Shown piece after piece: positions 45,570 through 54,849 of a stretch of 64,000 bases of DNA. The position numbers were made by a program, and so were the translations under genes. Within the stretch, counting starts at the first letter, position 1; each line of letters opens with the position of its first letter. The notes under the pieces were generated by a model. It saw only the letters and a list, made by a program, of their open reading frames with translations, was not told the origin of the DNA and searched no databases. Source of the stretch: Aeromicrobium sp. Root495 (lineage in GTDB: Bacteria; Actinomycetota; Actinomycetes; Propionibacteriales; Nocardioidaceae); contig NZ_LMFJ01000001.1 in the NCBI RefSeq assembly GCF_001426755.1, positions 409,887-473,886 on the forward strand, given 5' to 3'.

Positions 45570-46331
45570 ATGGGGCTCAGCGACCTGGCGTACGGCGCAT
45601 ATGAGCGTCGTCTCCTGAAGAACCTCGACACCGACCGTCTGCCGCGTCACGTCGGCGCGATCGTCGACGGCAACCGACGCTGGGCCAAGGACGCGCGCAA
45701 GGACCTGGAGCAGGGCTATCTCGCCGGCGCCGCCAAGGTCGACGAGTTCCTCGACTGGTGCCACGACCTCGGCGTCGGCACCGTGACCTTCTGGGTGCTC
45801 TCCACCGACAACCTGCAGCGTCCCGACGCCGAGCTCGTCAGCATCCTGGCCGCCGTCGAGGGTCTCGTCGAGCGTCTCGCCGCCGACGGCCGCTGGCGCG
45901 TCCGCCTGCTGGGCAGCCTCGACCTCCTGCCGGTCGACTCCCGCTCTCGCCTCGTCGAGAGGGCAGGTCGCTCGCCGGAGAACGGCGAGATGCAGGTCAA
46001 CGTCTGTGTCGGCTACGGAGGACGCCAGGAGCTCACCGACGCCATGCGGTCGCTGCTCCTCGACGAGGCCGCCAAGGGCCGCTCCCTCGAGGACGTGGCG
46101 CACACGCTCGAGGTCGACCACATCGCCGAGCACCTCTACACCAAGGGCCAGCCCGACCCCGACCTCGTGATCCGCACGTCGGGGGAGCAGCGGCTCTCGG
46201 GGTTCCTGCTGTGGCAGAGCGTCCACAGCGAGTTCTACTTCTCCGACGTCCTGTGGCCGGCCTTCCGCCGCGTCGACCTCCTGCGCGCCATGCGTTCCTA
46301 CGCGAGCCGCGAGCGCCGCTTCGGCGCCTGA
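45570..46331 (+). CDS. uppS: Cis-prenyltransferase (isoprenyl transferase, UppS/Rv1086 family)
   Basis: Adds isoprene units in cis to an allylic diphosphate, towards the polyprenyl phosphate carrier for envelope synthesis. The 253-residue protein has the catalytic Asp33 in IVDGNRRWAK; the usual G of DGNGRWA is Arg here. Also present are NVCVGYGGRQEL and the C-terminal DLVIRTSGEQRLSGFLLWQS with SEFYF. The Rv1086 homologue makes a short (C15) product, so this may be the first of two cis-prenyltransferases; chain length cannot be read off with certainty. Confidence 0.92.
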   Translation: MGLSDLAYGAYERRLLKNLDTDRLPRHVGAIVDGNRRWAKDARKDLEQGYLAGAAKVDEFLDWCHDLGVGTVTFWVLSTDNLQRPDAELVSILAAVEGLVERLAADGRWRVRLLGSLDLLPVDSRSRLVERAGRSPENGEMQVNVCVGYGGRQELTDAMRSLLLDEAAKGRSLEDVAHTLEVDHIAEHLYTKGQPDPDLVIRTSGEQRLSGFLLWQSVHSEFYFSDVLWPAFRRVDLLRAMRSYASRERRFGA

Positions 46332-46511
46332 CCCGGCGTCCACCGTTCACGCAGCCGTTACAGACGCGCTCCCGCGTGTCGCCGCCGGGACGCCATCTCG
46401 CGGACGTACGTTGCGAAGGTGTTGACGCTCGCCCCTGAGATCAGCCGCCCCACTCGCACCGACGATTGAGGGCCGGCGCAGGAGGCGCGCGGGCTCATCG
46501 AGGAGACAGCC

Positions 46512-47825
46512 GTGACTTCACGTGAGAGCGCCCCCCAGGCCCGCACCTACGTCCTCGACACCAGCGTCCTGCTGGCGGACCCGGCGAGCGTCACCCGGTT
46601 CCACGAGCACGAGGTGGTGATCCCCGTGGTGGTCATCACCGAGCTCGAGAACAAGCGCGACCACCCCGAGCTGGGCTACTTCGCCCGCACCGCGCTGCGC
46701 TTCCTCGACGACCTCCGGGTCCAGCACGGCATGCTCGACCGCCCGCTGCCCATCGGCACCGAGGGCGGCACGATCCGCGTCGAGCTCAACCACACGAGCC
46801 CCGACGCGCTGCCGTCCGGGTTCCGCCTGGGCGACAACGACACGCGCATCCTGTCCGTGGCCAAGAACCTCGCCGACGAGGGCCTCGACGTCACGATCGT
46901 CTCCAAGGACCTGCCCATGCGGGTCAAGGCCTCGTCGGTCGGCCTGGCCGCCGAGGAGTACCGCGCCGAGCTCGCCCTCGAGTCGGGCTGGACCGGCATG
47001 ACCGAGCTCGAGGTCGACAGCCTCGACCTCGACGACCTCTACGACCAGGGCACGATCGACCTCGACGCAGCCCGCGACCTCCCGTGCCACACGGGCCTCG
47101 TCCTGCTCTCGGACAAGGGCAGCGGCCTGGGCCGGGTCACCGCGGACAAGCAGGTGCAGCTCATCCGTGGCGACCGCGACGCCTTCGGCATCAAGGGCCG
47201 TAGCGCGGAGCAGCGCGTCGCGCTCGACCTCCTGCTCGACCCGGAGATCGGCATCGTGTCCCTCGGCGGGCGCGCCGGAACCGGCAAGTCGGCCATGGCG
47301 ATCTGCGCCGGACTCGAGGCCGTCATGGAGCGACGCCAGCACAAGAAGGTCGTGGTCTTCCGCCCGCTCTACGCCGTCGGCGGCCAGGACCTCGGCTACC
47401 TCCCGGGCAGCTCCGAGGAGAAGATGGGTCCGTGGGCCCAGGCGGTCTTCGACAGCCTGGGGGCCGTCGCCTCGCCGCACGTCGTGGAGGAGATCCTCGA
47501 CCGGGGCATGCTGGAGGTCCTGCCGCTCACCCACATCCGCGGGCGATCGCTGCACGACTCGTTCGTCATCGTCGACGAGGCCCAGTCGCTCGAGCGCAAC
47601 GTGCTCCTCACGGTGCTGTCGCGCATCGGCGCCAACTCCAAGGTCGTCCTCACGCACGACGTCGCCCAGCGCGACAACCTGCGGGTGGGACGTCACGACG
47701 GCGTCGTCGCGGTGGTCGAGAAGCTCAAGGGCCACCCGCTGTTCGCACACGTCACGCTCACGCGCTCGGAGCGCTCCCCGGTGGCCGCCCTGGTCACGGA
47801 GATGCTCGAGGACGTCAGTCTCTGA
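46512..47825 (+). CDS. phoH: PhoH-family ATPase with N-terminal PIN domain
   Basis: The 437-residue protein combines a PIN ribonuclease domain (about 10-165; [12 protein letters not shown] with Asp16 and further acidic residues) and a PhoH helicase/ATPase domain (Walker [10 protein letters not shown] at 252-260, Walker B VDEAQ near 354). PhoH2 homologues are ATP-dependent RNA unwinding ribonucleases. GAGGAG lies 7 bases before GTG 46512. In mycobacteria a small antitoxin gene precedes phoH2; the 180-base gap here (46332-46511) has no convincing small gene. Confidence 0.93.
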   Translation: MTSRESAPQARTYVLDTSVLLADPASVTRFHEHEVVIPVVVITELENKRDHPELGYFARTALRFLDDLRVQHGMLDRPLPIGTEGGTIRVELNHTSPDALPSGFRLGDNDTRILSVAKNLADEGLDVTIVSKDLPMRVKASSVGLAAEEYRAELALESGWTGMTELEVDSLDLDDLYDQGTIDLDAARDLPCHTGLVLLSDKGSGLGRVTADKQVQLIRGDRDAFGIKGRSAEQRVALDLLLDPEIGIVSLGGRAGTGKSAMAICAGLEAVMERRQHKKVVVFRPLYAVGGQDLGYLPGSSEEKMGPWAQAVFDSLGAVASPHVVEEILDRGMLEVLPLTHIRGRSLHDSFVIVDEAQSLERNVLLTVLSRIGANSKVVLTHDVAQRDNLRVGRHDGVVAVVEKLKGHPLFAHVTLTRSERSPVAALVTEMLEDVSL

Positions 47826-47866
47826 CCGCTTCCCGGCTGCTCCACGAACGAGGCCTGCTGCTGTGG

Positions 47867-47872
47867 CAGAGT
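47867..47872 (+). promoter_or_regulatory. -10-like box before the ABC importer operon
   Basis: CAGAGT lies at -12 to -7 of GTG 47879, supporting that codon over in-frame starts at 47894 and 47897. Confidence 0.35.
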
Positions 47873-47878
47873 GTCGCC

Positions 47879-49114
47879 GTGAGCAGCCGGGGAGTGATGC
47901 GCGTCATGGCCGCGCTCGTGCTGGTGCTCCTCGCTGCGTGCGGGGGACCGGCGCAGCGCGACCAGGGCATCACCCTGCGCTGGTACGTGGGTCCCGACCG
48001 GGTCGATGCCGACTCGCTCGCCGAGACCTGCACGGCCGCCTCCGACGGTGAGTACACCGTCAAGGTGGTGCGACTCCCGGCCGACGTCGACGACCGGCAC
48101 AGCCTCGTCGTGCGCCGGCTCGCGGCCGAGGACGACGGCATCGACATCCTGAGCGTCGACTCCTCGTTCACCGCCGAGCTCGCCGCGGGCCAGTACCTCG
48201 CGCCCGTCCCGGAGGACCTCAAGGCCTCGTTCGCCCAAGACGTCTTCCCGGCCGCCCTCGGTGCGGCGAGCGTCGACGGCTCCCTCGTCGTGGCGCCGTG
48301 GTGGTACGACCCGTACCTGCTCTGGTATCGCGGCAACACCGCCGAGCGGGCCGGTCTCGACACCACCAAGCCCATCGTCTGGGACGACCTGCTGGCCGGT
48401 GCGGAGCGGCTCGGGGGCACGGTCCAGATCGACGACCCGGACGGCCAGGGCCTGGCGTCGTGGGTCAACGCCCTCGTGGCCGGCGCGGGCGGGACGCTGC
48501 TCGACGGCTCGGGGCGCAAGCCCGACCTCGGCCTCGACTCGGCCGCAGGACGCGTGGCCGCCGGGGTCGTGGAGTACTACGCCGAGGTCGGCCTCGGCGA
48601 GGGCCCGTCGGAGGACGCCCCCGCCCGGTTCGCCGCCGACCCCAACGGGTTCCTGCTCGCGCCCAGCTCGGTCATCTCCGACCCGGCACTCCGTGACGTG
48701 GCCACCGACCTGTCCTGGACCTCGTACCCCGCCGTCAGCAGCACGAGCGTCGCGCCGCTCACCGGCGTCGGCCTCGGCGTCCCGCTCTACGCACGTCACA
48801 CGAAGCAGTCCTACGACGCCATCGCGTGCCTGCAGTCCGACGAGTCCCTCGCCCGGCTCATGACCAGCGCCGGGCACGCGTCGGCCAAGTCCTCCACCTT
48901 CGACTCGCCCACGGTGCGGTCCGGCTACCCCCTCGGACCGGTGGTGGAGGCCGCCGTGACCTCGGGCGTGGCGCTGCCGTCCACGCCCTACTGGCAGCGG
49001 GTACGGGTCGCTCTCGACGACACGTGGCTCCCCGTCGACGACGTGAGCAGCACCAGCACGCCCGCCCGGAGCCAGAAGGCCGTGCGCACCCTCGTGGGGG
49101 GTGGACTCCGATGA
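47879..49114 (+). CDS. ABC importer substrate-binding lipoprotein (sugar type)
   Basis: Extracellular solute-binding protein of the maltose/trehalose-type family. With GTG 47879 it has 411 residues, and the signal MSSRGVMRVMAALVLVLLAAC ends in a lipobox, so it is anchored to the outer face of the membrane. The mature part has two lobes, with DILSVDSSFTAELAAGQYLAPV, WWYDPYLLWYRGN and later GVGLGVPLYARHTKQ. Organisation (binding protein, two permeases, ATPase) recalls LpqY-SugABC. The sugar is unknown. It overlaps the next gene by 4 bases. Confidence 0.85.
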   Translation: MSSRGVMRVMAALVLVLLAACGGPAQRDQGITLRWYVGPDRVDADSLAETCTAASDGEYTVKVVRLPADVDDRHSLVVRRLAAEDDGIDILSVDSSFTAELAAGQYLAPVPEDLKASFAQDVFPAALGAASVDGSLVVAPWWYDPYLLWYRGNTAERAGLDTTKPIVWDDLLAGAERLGGTVQIDDPDGQGLASWVNALVAGAGGTLLDGSGRKPDLGLDSAAGRVAAGVVEYYAEVGLGEGPSEDAPARFAADPNGFLLAPSSVISDPALRDVATDLSWTSYPAVSSTSVAPLTGVGLGVPLYARHTKQSYDAIACLQSDESLARLMTSAGHASAKSSTFDSPTVRSGYPLGPVVEAAVTSGVALPSTPYWQRVRVALDDTWLPVDDVSSTSTPARSQKAVRTLVGGGLR

Positions 49115-49965
49115 GGCGGCGCCTGGGCCGGGTCCTCGGCTCGTCGTGGCCGTGGGTCGTGCCGGCCGTCGTCCTCCTCCTCCTCACCACGCTGTGGCCG
49201 CTCGGTCGCGGCGTGTGGCTCGCCCTCCACCGCTCCTCGCTCTCCACCCCGGCCGACGACACCTTCGTCGGCCTGGACAACCTCACGGGACTCCTCGGCA
49301 GCCGGAGCTGGTGGGCCGCGGTGGCCGTCACCCTCGGCCTCGTGGTCGCAGCGGTCCTGCTGCAACTCGTCCTCGCCTCGGCGTTCGCGGCCTCGCTGCG
49401 CCGCGTCACGGTCGCCGCCCCCGTGGTCCGCGTCCTGGTGCTGGTGCCGCTCGGACTGCTGGGCATCAGCACCGCCACCGTCTGGCGCGACGCCTTCACC
49501 ACCGGGTTCGTCCAGCAGTGGTTCGACCTCGGCGGCACGAGCACCGCCTCGGCCGTCCTCTCGGTCCTCGCGAGCGAGGTGTGGCGGGGAACCGGCATCA
49601 CCACGATCATCCTGCTGGCCGGCCTGCAGCGCGTCTCTCCTCGACTGCTGGAGTCGGCGGTGGTCGACGGTGCGAGCGCCCGCCAACGCCTCACGCGCGT
49701 GGTCCTGCCGGCCGTCGCACCCGCCCTGGCGGTGGCCGTCACCTATCGTGCCCTCGACGCCCTCCGCTCCTTCGAGGCCCCGCTGCTCGCGTCGCCCGCC
49801 GCCCGTCCGGGCGGGTTCGACTCGGTCACGTCGCTCACGTGGGACACCACGTTCTCCTCCTTCGAGACCGGCCTGGGCGCCGCCATGTCGGTCCTGCTGC
49901 TCGTGCTCGCGGCCGTGGTCGCGGCGGTCCTCGTCCTCGGCCTGCGTGTGAGGAGGGTCGTGTGA
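49111..49965 (+). CDS. ABC sugar importer permease, MalF-like
   Basis: Six-helix inner membrane permease of 284 residues, with the EAA coupling motif at ESAVVDGASARQRLTRVVLPAVAPAL. It is short for a MalF protein, with a modest periplasmic loop. It overlaps both neighbours by 4 bases, so the whole ABC unit is translated as one coupled series. Confidence 0.88.
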   Translation: MRRRLGRVLGSSWPWVVPAVVLLLLTTLWPLGRGVWLALHRSSLSTPADDTFVGLDNLTGLLGSRSWWAAVAVTLGLVVAAVLLQLVLASAFAASLRRVTVAAPVVRVLVLVPLGLLGISTATVWRDAFTTGFVQQWFDLGGTSTASAVLSVLASEVWRGTGITTIILLAGLQRVSPRLLESAVVDGASARQRLTRVVLPAVAPALAVAVTYRALDALRSFEAPLLASPAARPGGFDSVTSLTWDTTFSSFETGLGAAMSVLLLVLAAVVAAVLVLGLRVRRVV

Positions 49966-50930
49966 TCCCCACCGTCCGCTCGCGGCTCGTCGCCGCCGCC
50001 GCGTCGTTCCTCCTCGGCTTCGCCGTCGCCAACGTCGCGATCCTGCTCGTCACGGGACCCGACCGCTGGCTGCTCGTCGGCGTGGCCGCCGTCCTGATGG
50101 TCACCGGGGCCGTCGGCGTGCTCGTGGCCGACACGCCCCGGCGCCTCTCGCTGTGGGCGGTCCTCGGCCTGGAGGTGCTGGCGGTCTTCACGGCCCTCCC
50201 GCTGCTCTGGACGTTCACGGTCGCCACGTCGTCGCAGGCTCCCAGCGGGCTGTGGCCCGAGGGCATCTCGTGGTCGGCCTTCGACACCGTCCTGAGCGAC
50301 GCCACGTACCGCCGCGCCACCGCCACGTCGGTGCTGGTCGGCGTGACGGCGGCCGTGATCGCCATGCTCGTCGCAGTGCCGGCAGGGTTCGTGCTCGTGC
50401 GGCGGCCCTTCCGGGGCGGTCGGGTGGTCTACGGCCTCGTGGTGGCCGCCCTCCTCGCCCCCCTCGTGGCGTTCGCGGGCCCCTGGGCCGACCAGCTGCT
50501 CGACCTGGGCTGGTTCGACCACCGCTGGTCGCTGCTGCTCCCCATGCTCGGGGTCACCGTCCCGCTCGCCACGTGGTTCGTGGTCACCGTCGCCCGCAAC
50601 GCCCCGTGGCACCTGCTCGACTCCGTGCGCGCCGACGGCGCCACCCGGGGCCAGCAGCTCCGCACGTTCGCCGTGCCGGCGCTCGGGCCGGGCCTGCTGC
50701 TCTCGAGCGTGCTCGTCGTCGTCGTGGCGTGCCACGACGTCGTGCTGGGGGCTGCCCTCAGCGCGAGCGAGGGTGCGCGTCCGCTGCCGGCCACGCTCCT
50801 GCTCGCGGCCGACCGCGACGACCACGCCGTCGTGGCCGCGGCCGGACTGCTCTGGCTCCTGCCGGTGCTCGTGATCGCGCTCGTCATGCCGCGTCGAGCC
50901 CTGACGCTTCTCGGAAGGACCTACCGATGA
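49962..50930 (+). CDS. ABC sugar importer permease, MalG-like, with extra N-terminal helices
   Basis: The 322-residue permease has an EAA motif at [26 protein letters not shown]. Before the core there are two or three extra hydrophobic segments (about 10-75) that ordinary MalG proteins lack. GTG start overlaps the preceding stop by 4 bases. Confidence 0.86.
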   Translation: MIPTVRSRLVAAAASFLLGFAVANVAILLVTGPDRWLLVGVAAVLMVTGAVGVLVADTPRRLSLWAVLGLEVLAVFTALPLLWTFTVATSSQAPSGLWPEGISWSAFDTVLSDATYRRATATSVLVGVTAAVIAMLVAVPAGFVLVRRPFRGGRVVYGLVVAALLAPLVAFAGPWADQLLDLGWFDHRWSLLLPMLGVTVPLATWFVVTVARNAPWHLLDSVRADGATRGQQLRTFAVPALGPGLLLSSVLVVVVACHDVVLGAALSASEGARPLPATLLLAADRDDHAVVAAAGLLWLLPVLVIALVMPRRALTLLGRTYR

Positions 50931-52087
50931 CCTCGTTGGAGCTGCGGAACCTCACGCGTGTCACCCCGCGCGGCGAGCTGGTGATCGACGACGTGAGCCT
51001 CACGGTGCCGTCCGGGAGCACCCTTGCCGTCGTGGGTCCGCCCGGCTCGGGCAAGTCGGGCCTGCTGCGTGTCATCGCGGGACTCGACGCCCCCACGCAG
51101 GGCGAGGTGGTGCTCGACGACGTCGTCGTCACCTCGCTCGATGCCCGAGGACGCAGCATCGGCCTGGTCTTCCAGGACTTCGCCCTCCACCCGCACCTCG
51201 ACGTCCACGACAACCTGGCCTTCGCGGCCCGGCTGCGCAAGAAGGTCGACAAGCTGGCTCTCGCCGAGCGCATCGACGACGTGGCCGACTTGCTCGCCCT
51301 CACGAACCAGCTGGACTCCAAGCCCTCCGACCTCACCGACGCCCAGCGTCAGCGCATCGCCGTGGGCAAGGCCCTCGTGCGCGGGGCCGACGTCCAGCTC
51401 TTCGACGAGGCGTTCTCGGCCCAGCCCGACCGGGTCAGGCCGCACGTCCGCTCCGTCACGACGCAGTGGCTCGGCGAGTCCGGGACCACCTCCGTCTTCA
51501 CCACGTCCGACGTCCCCGAGGCCCTCACCTTCGGCGAGCGCGTCGCGGTGATGCACCGCGGCGAGATCCGGCAGGTCGGCTCGGCCCAGGAGATCTACGA
51601 CCACCCGGCCGACCTCTTCGTGGCCGGATTCCTGGGCACGCCCGCCATGAACCTGCTGCCGGCCCGGCCCGAGGGTCAGCAGCTCGTCACCCCGGTCTTC
51701 ACGATGCTCCTCGACGGCGAGCTCGAGCGGCTCGTCGGTGATCGGACCGACGTCGTGGTCGGCGTCCGGCCCGAGGACTGGCTCGACGCCACCTCGGCCG
51801 AGGGACAGGCCGTGACCGACCGGGTCGAGTTCACCTCGCGCGTCGACGACGTCGAGTGGCGCGGCGGCACGCAGCTGGTCTACGTCGGCTTCGAGATCGA
51901 GCCCGAGGTGGAGGCCTGGCTGGAGGAGATCGAGGACCTCATCGAGTTCGACCTTTTCCAGAACTTCTGCGTGGCCGAGCTGTCCGCTGCCGAGCTGCTC
52001 AAGGCGGGCCAGTCGGTGCGGCTCGTGGTGCCGCGCGACCGCATCCACGTGTTCGACGCCGAGACCGGCGAGCGCCTCTCGCGGTGA
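50927..52087 (+). CDS. ABC importer ATPase, MalK-like, with degenerate signature and H-loop
   Basis: The 386-residue protein has a nucleotide-binding domain (about 1-235) and a MalK-type regulatory region (about 240-386, [10 protein letters not shown]). Walker A GPPGSGKS (37-44), the Q-loop Gln83 ([11 protein letters not shown]) and Walker B Asp160-Glu161 are intact. The signature, however, reads LTDAQ (136-140) instead of LSGGQ, the D-loop is altered (FSAQPD), and the H-loop His is Ser194 ([10 protein letters not shown] versus THDQ). ATP hydrolysis may be slow or need another site. A very acidic segment ([18 protein letters not shown]) interrupts the regulatory region. Confidence 0.85.
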   Translation: MTSLELRNLTRVTPRGELVIDDVSLTVPSGSTLAVVGPPGSGKSGLLRVIAGLDAPTQGEVVLDDVVVTSLDARGRSIGLVFQDFALHPHLDVHDNLAFAARLRKKVDKLALAERIDDVADLLALTNQLDSKPSDLTDAQRQRIAVGKALVRGADVQLFDEAFSAQPDRVRPHVRSVTTQWLGESGTTSVFTTSDVPEALTFGERVAVMHRGEIRQVGSAQEIYDHPADLFVAGFLGTPAMNLLPARPEGQQLVTPVFTMLLDGELERLVGDRTDVVVGVRPEDWLDATSAEGQAVTDRVEFTSRVDDVEWRGGTQLVYVGFEIEPEVEAWLEEIEDLIEFDLFQNFCVAELSAAELLKAGQSVRLVVPRDRIHVFDAETGERLSR

Positions 52088-53418
52088 AGGACCGACTCCT
52101 GACCTGGCGTCCCGTCTGGCCCGTCCTGCTCTGGGCGGTGGCGTGCTCGGCGGCCTACGCGACGCTGTCGGTCCGCCGGTACGACCGCTTCGAGCTGGCC
52201 TCGTACGACAACGCCATCTTCCAGCAGGCGGTCCGCGGGTACGCGGGCCTCGGCTGGCCCATCGTCGACATCAAGGGCCCCGGCTTCAACATCCTGGGCG
52301 ACCACTTCTCGCCGGTCACCGCGCTGCTCGCGCCGTTCTACCGGATCTGGCCGGTGGCCGAGACGCTGCTCGTGGCCCAGGCGGTGCTGCTCGGACTCTC
52401 GATCTACGTCATCTTCGCCCTGGCCGTGCGGCACACCGGGTGGTGGGCCGGCACGGCGCTCGGCGTGGCCTACGGGCTCTCGTTCGGCCTCCAGTCGGCG
52501 GTGAAGGCCGACTTCCACGAGGTGGCCTTCGGTGCTCCGCTGCTCGCGCTCGCCGGGGCGGCCTTCGTGGAGCAGCGGTACCGCGCCGTCATCGGCTGGT
52601 CCCTCCCGCTGCTGCTGGTCAAGGAGGACCTGGGGCTCACGGTGCTCATGGTCGGCGTCGCGCTGTGGGTCGTGGGGGAGCGGCGCCGCGGCGTGGGCCT
52701 GGCGGTGGCGGGGCTCTTGGGCGCCGCCGTCGTGCTGGTCCTGATCATCCCCTCGTTCAACCCCGGTGGCGGCTACGACTACGCCTCGAGCGTGGGCGGG
52801 GACCGCGGCGTCCTCGAGACCCTGCTCGACGATCCTGGTCGCAAGGCCCACACGGTGCTGCTGACGCTGGGGGTCACCGGCCTCGCCGCGCTGCTCTCGC
52901 CGTGGGTCCTGCTCGTGCTGCCCACCTTCGCGTGGCGGTTCGTGGGTGACAACCCCTACTACTGGGGCACCGACTGGCACTACTCGCTCCTGCTCATGCC
53001 CATCGTCTTCGTGGCTGCCGTCGACGCGATGAGGCGCCGCCCCCTCCTGCGCCTCGCCGTCCTGCCTGCTGTCGTCGTCACGGCAACCACCCTCGTCGGG
53101 TCCCCGCTCTCGACGTTGCTCGACGGCGACACGTGGAAGGACCCGCCGCGCGCGGCCGCGGCCCGCGAGGTCATCTCGCTCGTCCCCGAGGGTGCGAGCG
53201 TGGAGACCGACATCGGCCTCATGACCCACCTCGTGAGCGACCACCGAGTCTACTGGATCGGGAGCGTGGGAGAGGCGAGTCCCGAGTTCGTCCTGCTCGA
53301 CCAGGACGCCGGCGTCGGATCACCGCCCGACGCCGTGGCGTACGCCGAGGAGGCCCACGGCGGGTCGTGGACGAGCGTCTATGACGAGAACGGCTACCAG
53401 CTGGCCCAGCGTCAGTGA
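52084..53418 (+). CDS. DUF2079 family integral membrane protein
   Basis: The 444-residue protein has about nine to ten membrane helices and the DUF2079 hallmarks: an acidic YDNAIFQQAVRGYAGLGWP loop, GDHFSPVTALLAPFYRIWP, and KADFHEVAFGAPLLALA. The family resembles membrane glycosyltransferases of the GT-C class in topology, and the conserved acidic and His residues in the first loop suggest catalysis. It overlaps the ABC ATPase gene by 4 bases, which is odd for an import operon and may mean the unit serves envelope glycosylation. Function unproven. Confidence 0.85.
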   Translation: MKDRLLTWRPVWPVLLWAVACSAAYATLSVRRYDRFELASYDNAIFQQAVRGYAGLGWPIVDIKGPGFNILGDHFSPVTALLAPFYRIWPVAETLLVAQAVLLGLSIYVIFALAVRHTGWWAGTALGVAYGLSFGLQSAVKADFHEVAFGAPLLALAGAAFVEQRYRAVIGWSLPLLLVKEDLGLTVLMVGVALWVVGERRRGVGLAVAGLLGAAVVLVLIIPSFNPGGGYDYASSVGGDRGVLETLLDDPGRKAHTVLLTLGVTGLAALLSPWVLLVLPTFAWRFVGDNPYYWGTDWHYSLLLMPIVFVAAVDAMRRRPLLRLAVLPAVVVTATTLVGSPLSTLLDGDTWKDPPRAAAAREVISLVPEGASVETDIGLMTHLVSDHRVYWIGSVGEASPEFVLLDQDAGVGSPPDAVAYAEEAHGGSWTSVYDENGYQLAQRQ

Positions 53419-53425
53419 GGCTCGC

Positions 53426-54817
53426 TCAGGGGTGGGTCATGCTCATGACGTCGAGCGCGGAGTCGAGCTGGGCCTCCGTGAGGTCGCCGCGCTCCACGTA
53501 GCCCTCCTCCAGCACCACCTCGCGGATGGTCTTGCGCTCCTTGACGGCCTTCTTGGCCACGGCGGCCGCGTTCTCGTACCCGATGTGCCGGTTGAGGGGC
53601 GTCACGACCGACGGGCTCGATTCGGCCAGCTCGAGGCAGCGCTCCACGTTGGCGGTGATGCCGTCGATGCAGCGGTCCGCAAGCACCCGGGAGGCGTTGC
53701 CGAGGAGCCGGATGGACTCCAGCACGTTGCGAGCGATGACGGGGAGCATGACGTTGAGCTCGAAGTTGCCCGAGGCGCCTGAGTACACGATCGTCGCGTC
53801 GTTGCCGATCACCTGCGCGGCCACCTGCAGGGTCGCCTCCGGCAGGACCGGGTTGACCTTGCCGGGCATGATGCTCGAGCCGGGCTGCAGGTCGGGCAGG
53901 TTGATCTCGCCCAGACCGGTGCGCGGACCGGAGCCCATCCAGCGCAGGTCGTTGCAGATCTTGATGAGGCTCACCGCCACGGTGCGCAGGGCCCCTGAGA
54001 GCTCGACGATGCCGTCGCGGGCGCCCTGGGCCTCGAAGTGGTCGGTGGCCTCGGTGATGGGCAGCCCCGTGTCGGCGGCGAGGATCTCGATGACGCGCTG
54101 GGGGAAGCCGGGCGGCGTGTTGATGCCCGTGCCCACGGCGGTGCCGCCGAGCGGGACCTCCGCGGTGGACGCGAGGGCCCGCTCCACCCGGGCGACGCCC
54201 TTGCGCACCTGGGCCGCGTAGCCGGCGAACTCCTGGCCGAGCGTCACGGGCGTGGCGTCCATGAGGTGGGTGCGGCCCGACTTCACCACGTGGGAGAACT
54301 CGGCGGCCTTCGCCTCCAACGACGTGGCCAGGTGGTCGAGCGAGGGCACTAGCTCGTTGAGGGTGGACGCGGTGGCGGCCACGTGGATCGAGGTGGGGAA
54401 GACGTCGTTGCTCGACTGCGAGGCGTTGACGTGGTCGTTGGGGTGCACCTCGCGGCCCAGAGCCTTCGTGGCGAGGGTCGCGATGACCTCGTTGGTGTTC
54501 ATGTTGCTCGATGTGCCCGAGCCGGTCTGGAAGACGTCGATGGGGAAGTGCGCGTCGTGGGCGCCGGTGGCCACCTCGCGGGCCGCGGTGACGATGGCGT
54601 CGGCGAGGTCCTGCTCGAGGATCCCCAGCTCGGCGTTGGCCTGGGCGCAGGCGCCCTTGATCTGGGCGAGGGCGCGGATCTGCGCGGACTCGATGGGCGT
54701 GCCGGAGATGGGGAAGTTCTCGACGGCCCGCTGCGTCTGCGCGCGCCACAGGGCGTCGGCGGGGACCTTGACCTCGCCCATGGTGTCGTGCTCGATACGG
54801 AAGCCAGATTCAGTCAT
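53426..54817 (-). CDS. fumC: Class II fumarate hydratase
   Basis: Interconverts fumarate and malate in the TCA cycle without an Fe-S cluster. The 463-residue protein has [40 protein letters not shown] and the superfamily signature [11 protein letters not shown] (313-323), whose Ser is catalytic. ATG 54817 has no ribosome site but TAACGT at -13 to -8. It lies 32 bases downstream of a class I fumarase gene and converges with DUF2079, with 7 bases between the stops. Confidence 0.96.
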   Translation of the reverse strand: MTESGFRIEHDTMGEVKVPADALWRAQTQRAVENFPISGTPIESAQIRALAQIKGACAQANAELGILEQDLADAIVTAAREVATGAHDAHFPIDVFQTGSGTSSNMNTNEVIATLATKALGREVHPNDHVNASQSSNDVFPTSIHVAATASTLNELVPSLDHLATSLEAKAAEFSHVVKSGRTHLMDATPVTLGQEFAGYAAQVRKGVARVERALASTAEVPLGGTAVGTGINTPPGFPQRVIEILAADTGLPITEATDHFEAQGARDGIVELSGALRTVAVSLIKICNDLRWMGSGPRTGLGEINLPDLQPGSSIMPGKVNPVLPEATLQVAAQVIGNDATIVYSGASGNFELNVMLPVIARNVLESIRLLGNASRVLADRCIDGITANVERCLELAESSPSVVTPLNRHIGYENAAAVAKKAVKERKTIREVVLEEGYVERGDLTEAQLDSALDVMSMTHP

Positions 54818-54824
54818 GGAGCCG

Positions 54825-54830
54825 ACGTTA
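54825..54830 (-). promoter_or_regulatory. -10 box for a separate, leaderless fumC transcript
   Basis: TAACGT on the minus strand ends 7 bases before the fumC ATG, inside the 32-base gap behind the class I fumarase. fumC can thus be transcribed independently of its neighbour. Confidence 0.45.
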
Positions 54831-54849
54831 CCTGCGCCCCTCGCGAGCG

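Noticed and set aside
46332..46511. Small antitoxin gene in front of phoH, as described for mycobacterial phoAT-phoH2
   Set aside because: The only frame I could read (GTG near 46419, about 16 codons) has no ribosome binding site and ends well before phoH, so there is no convincing coding sequence.
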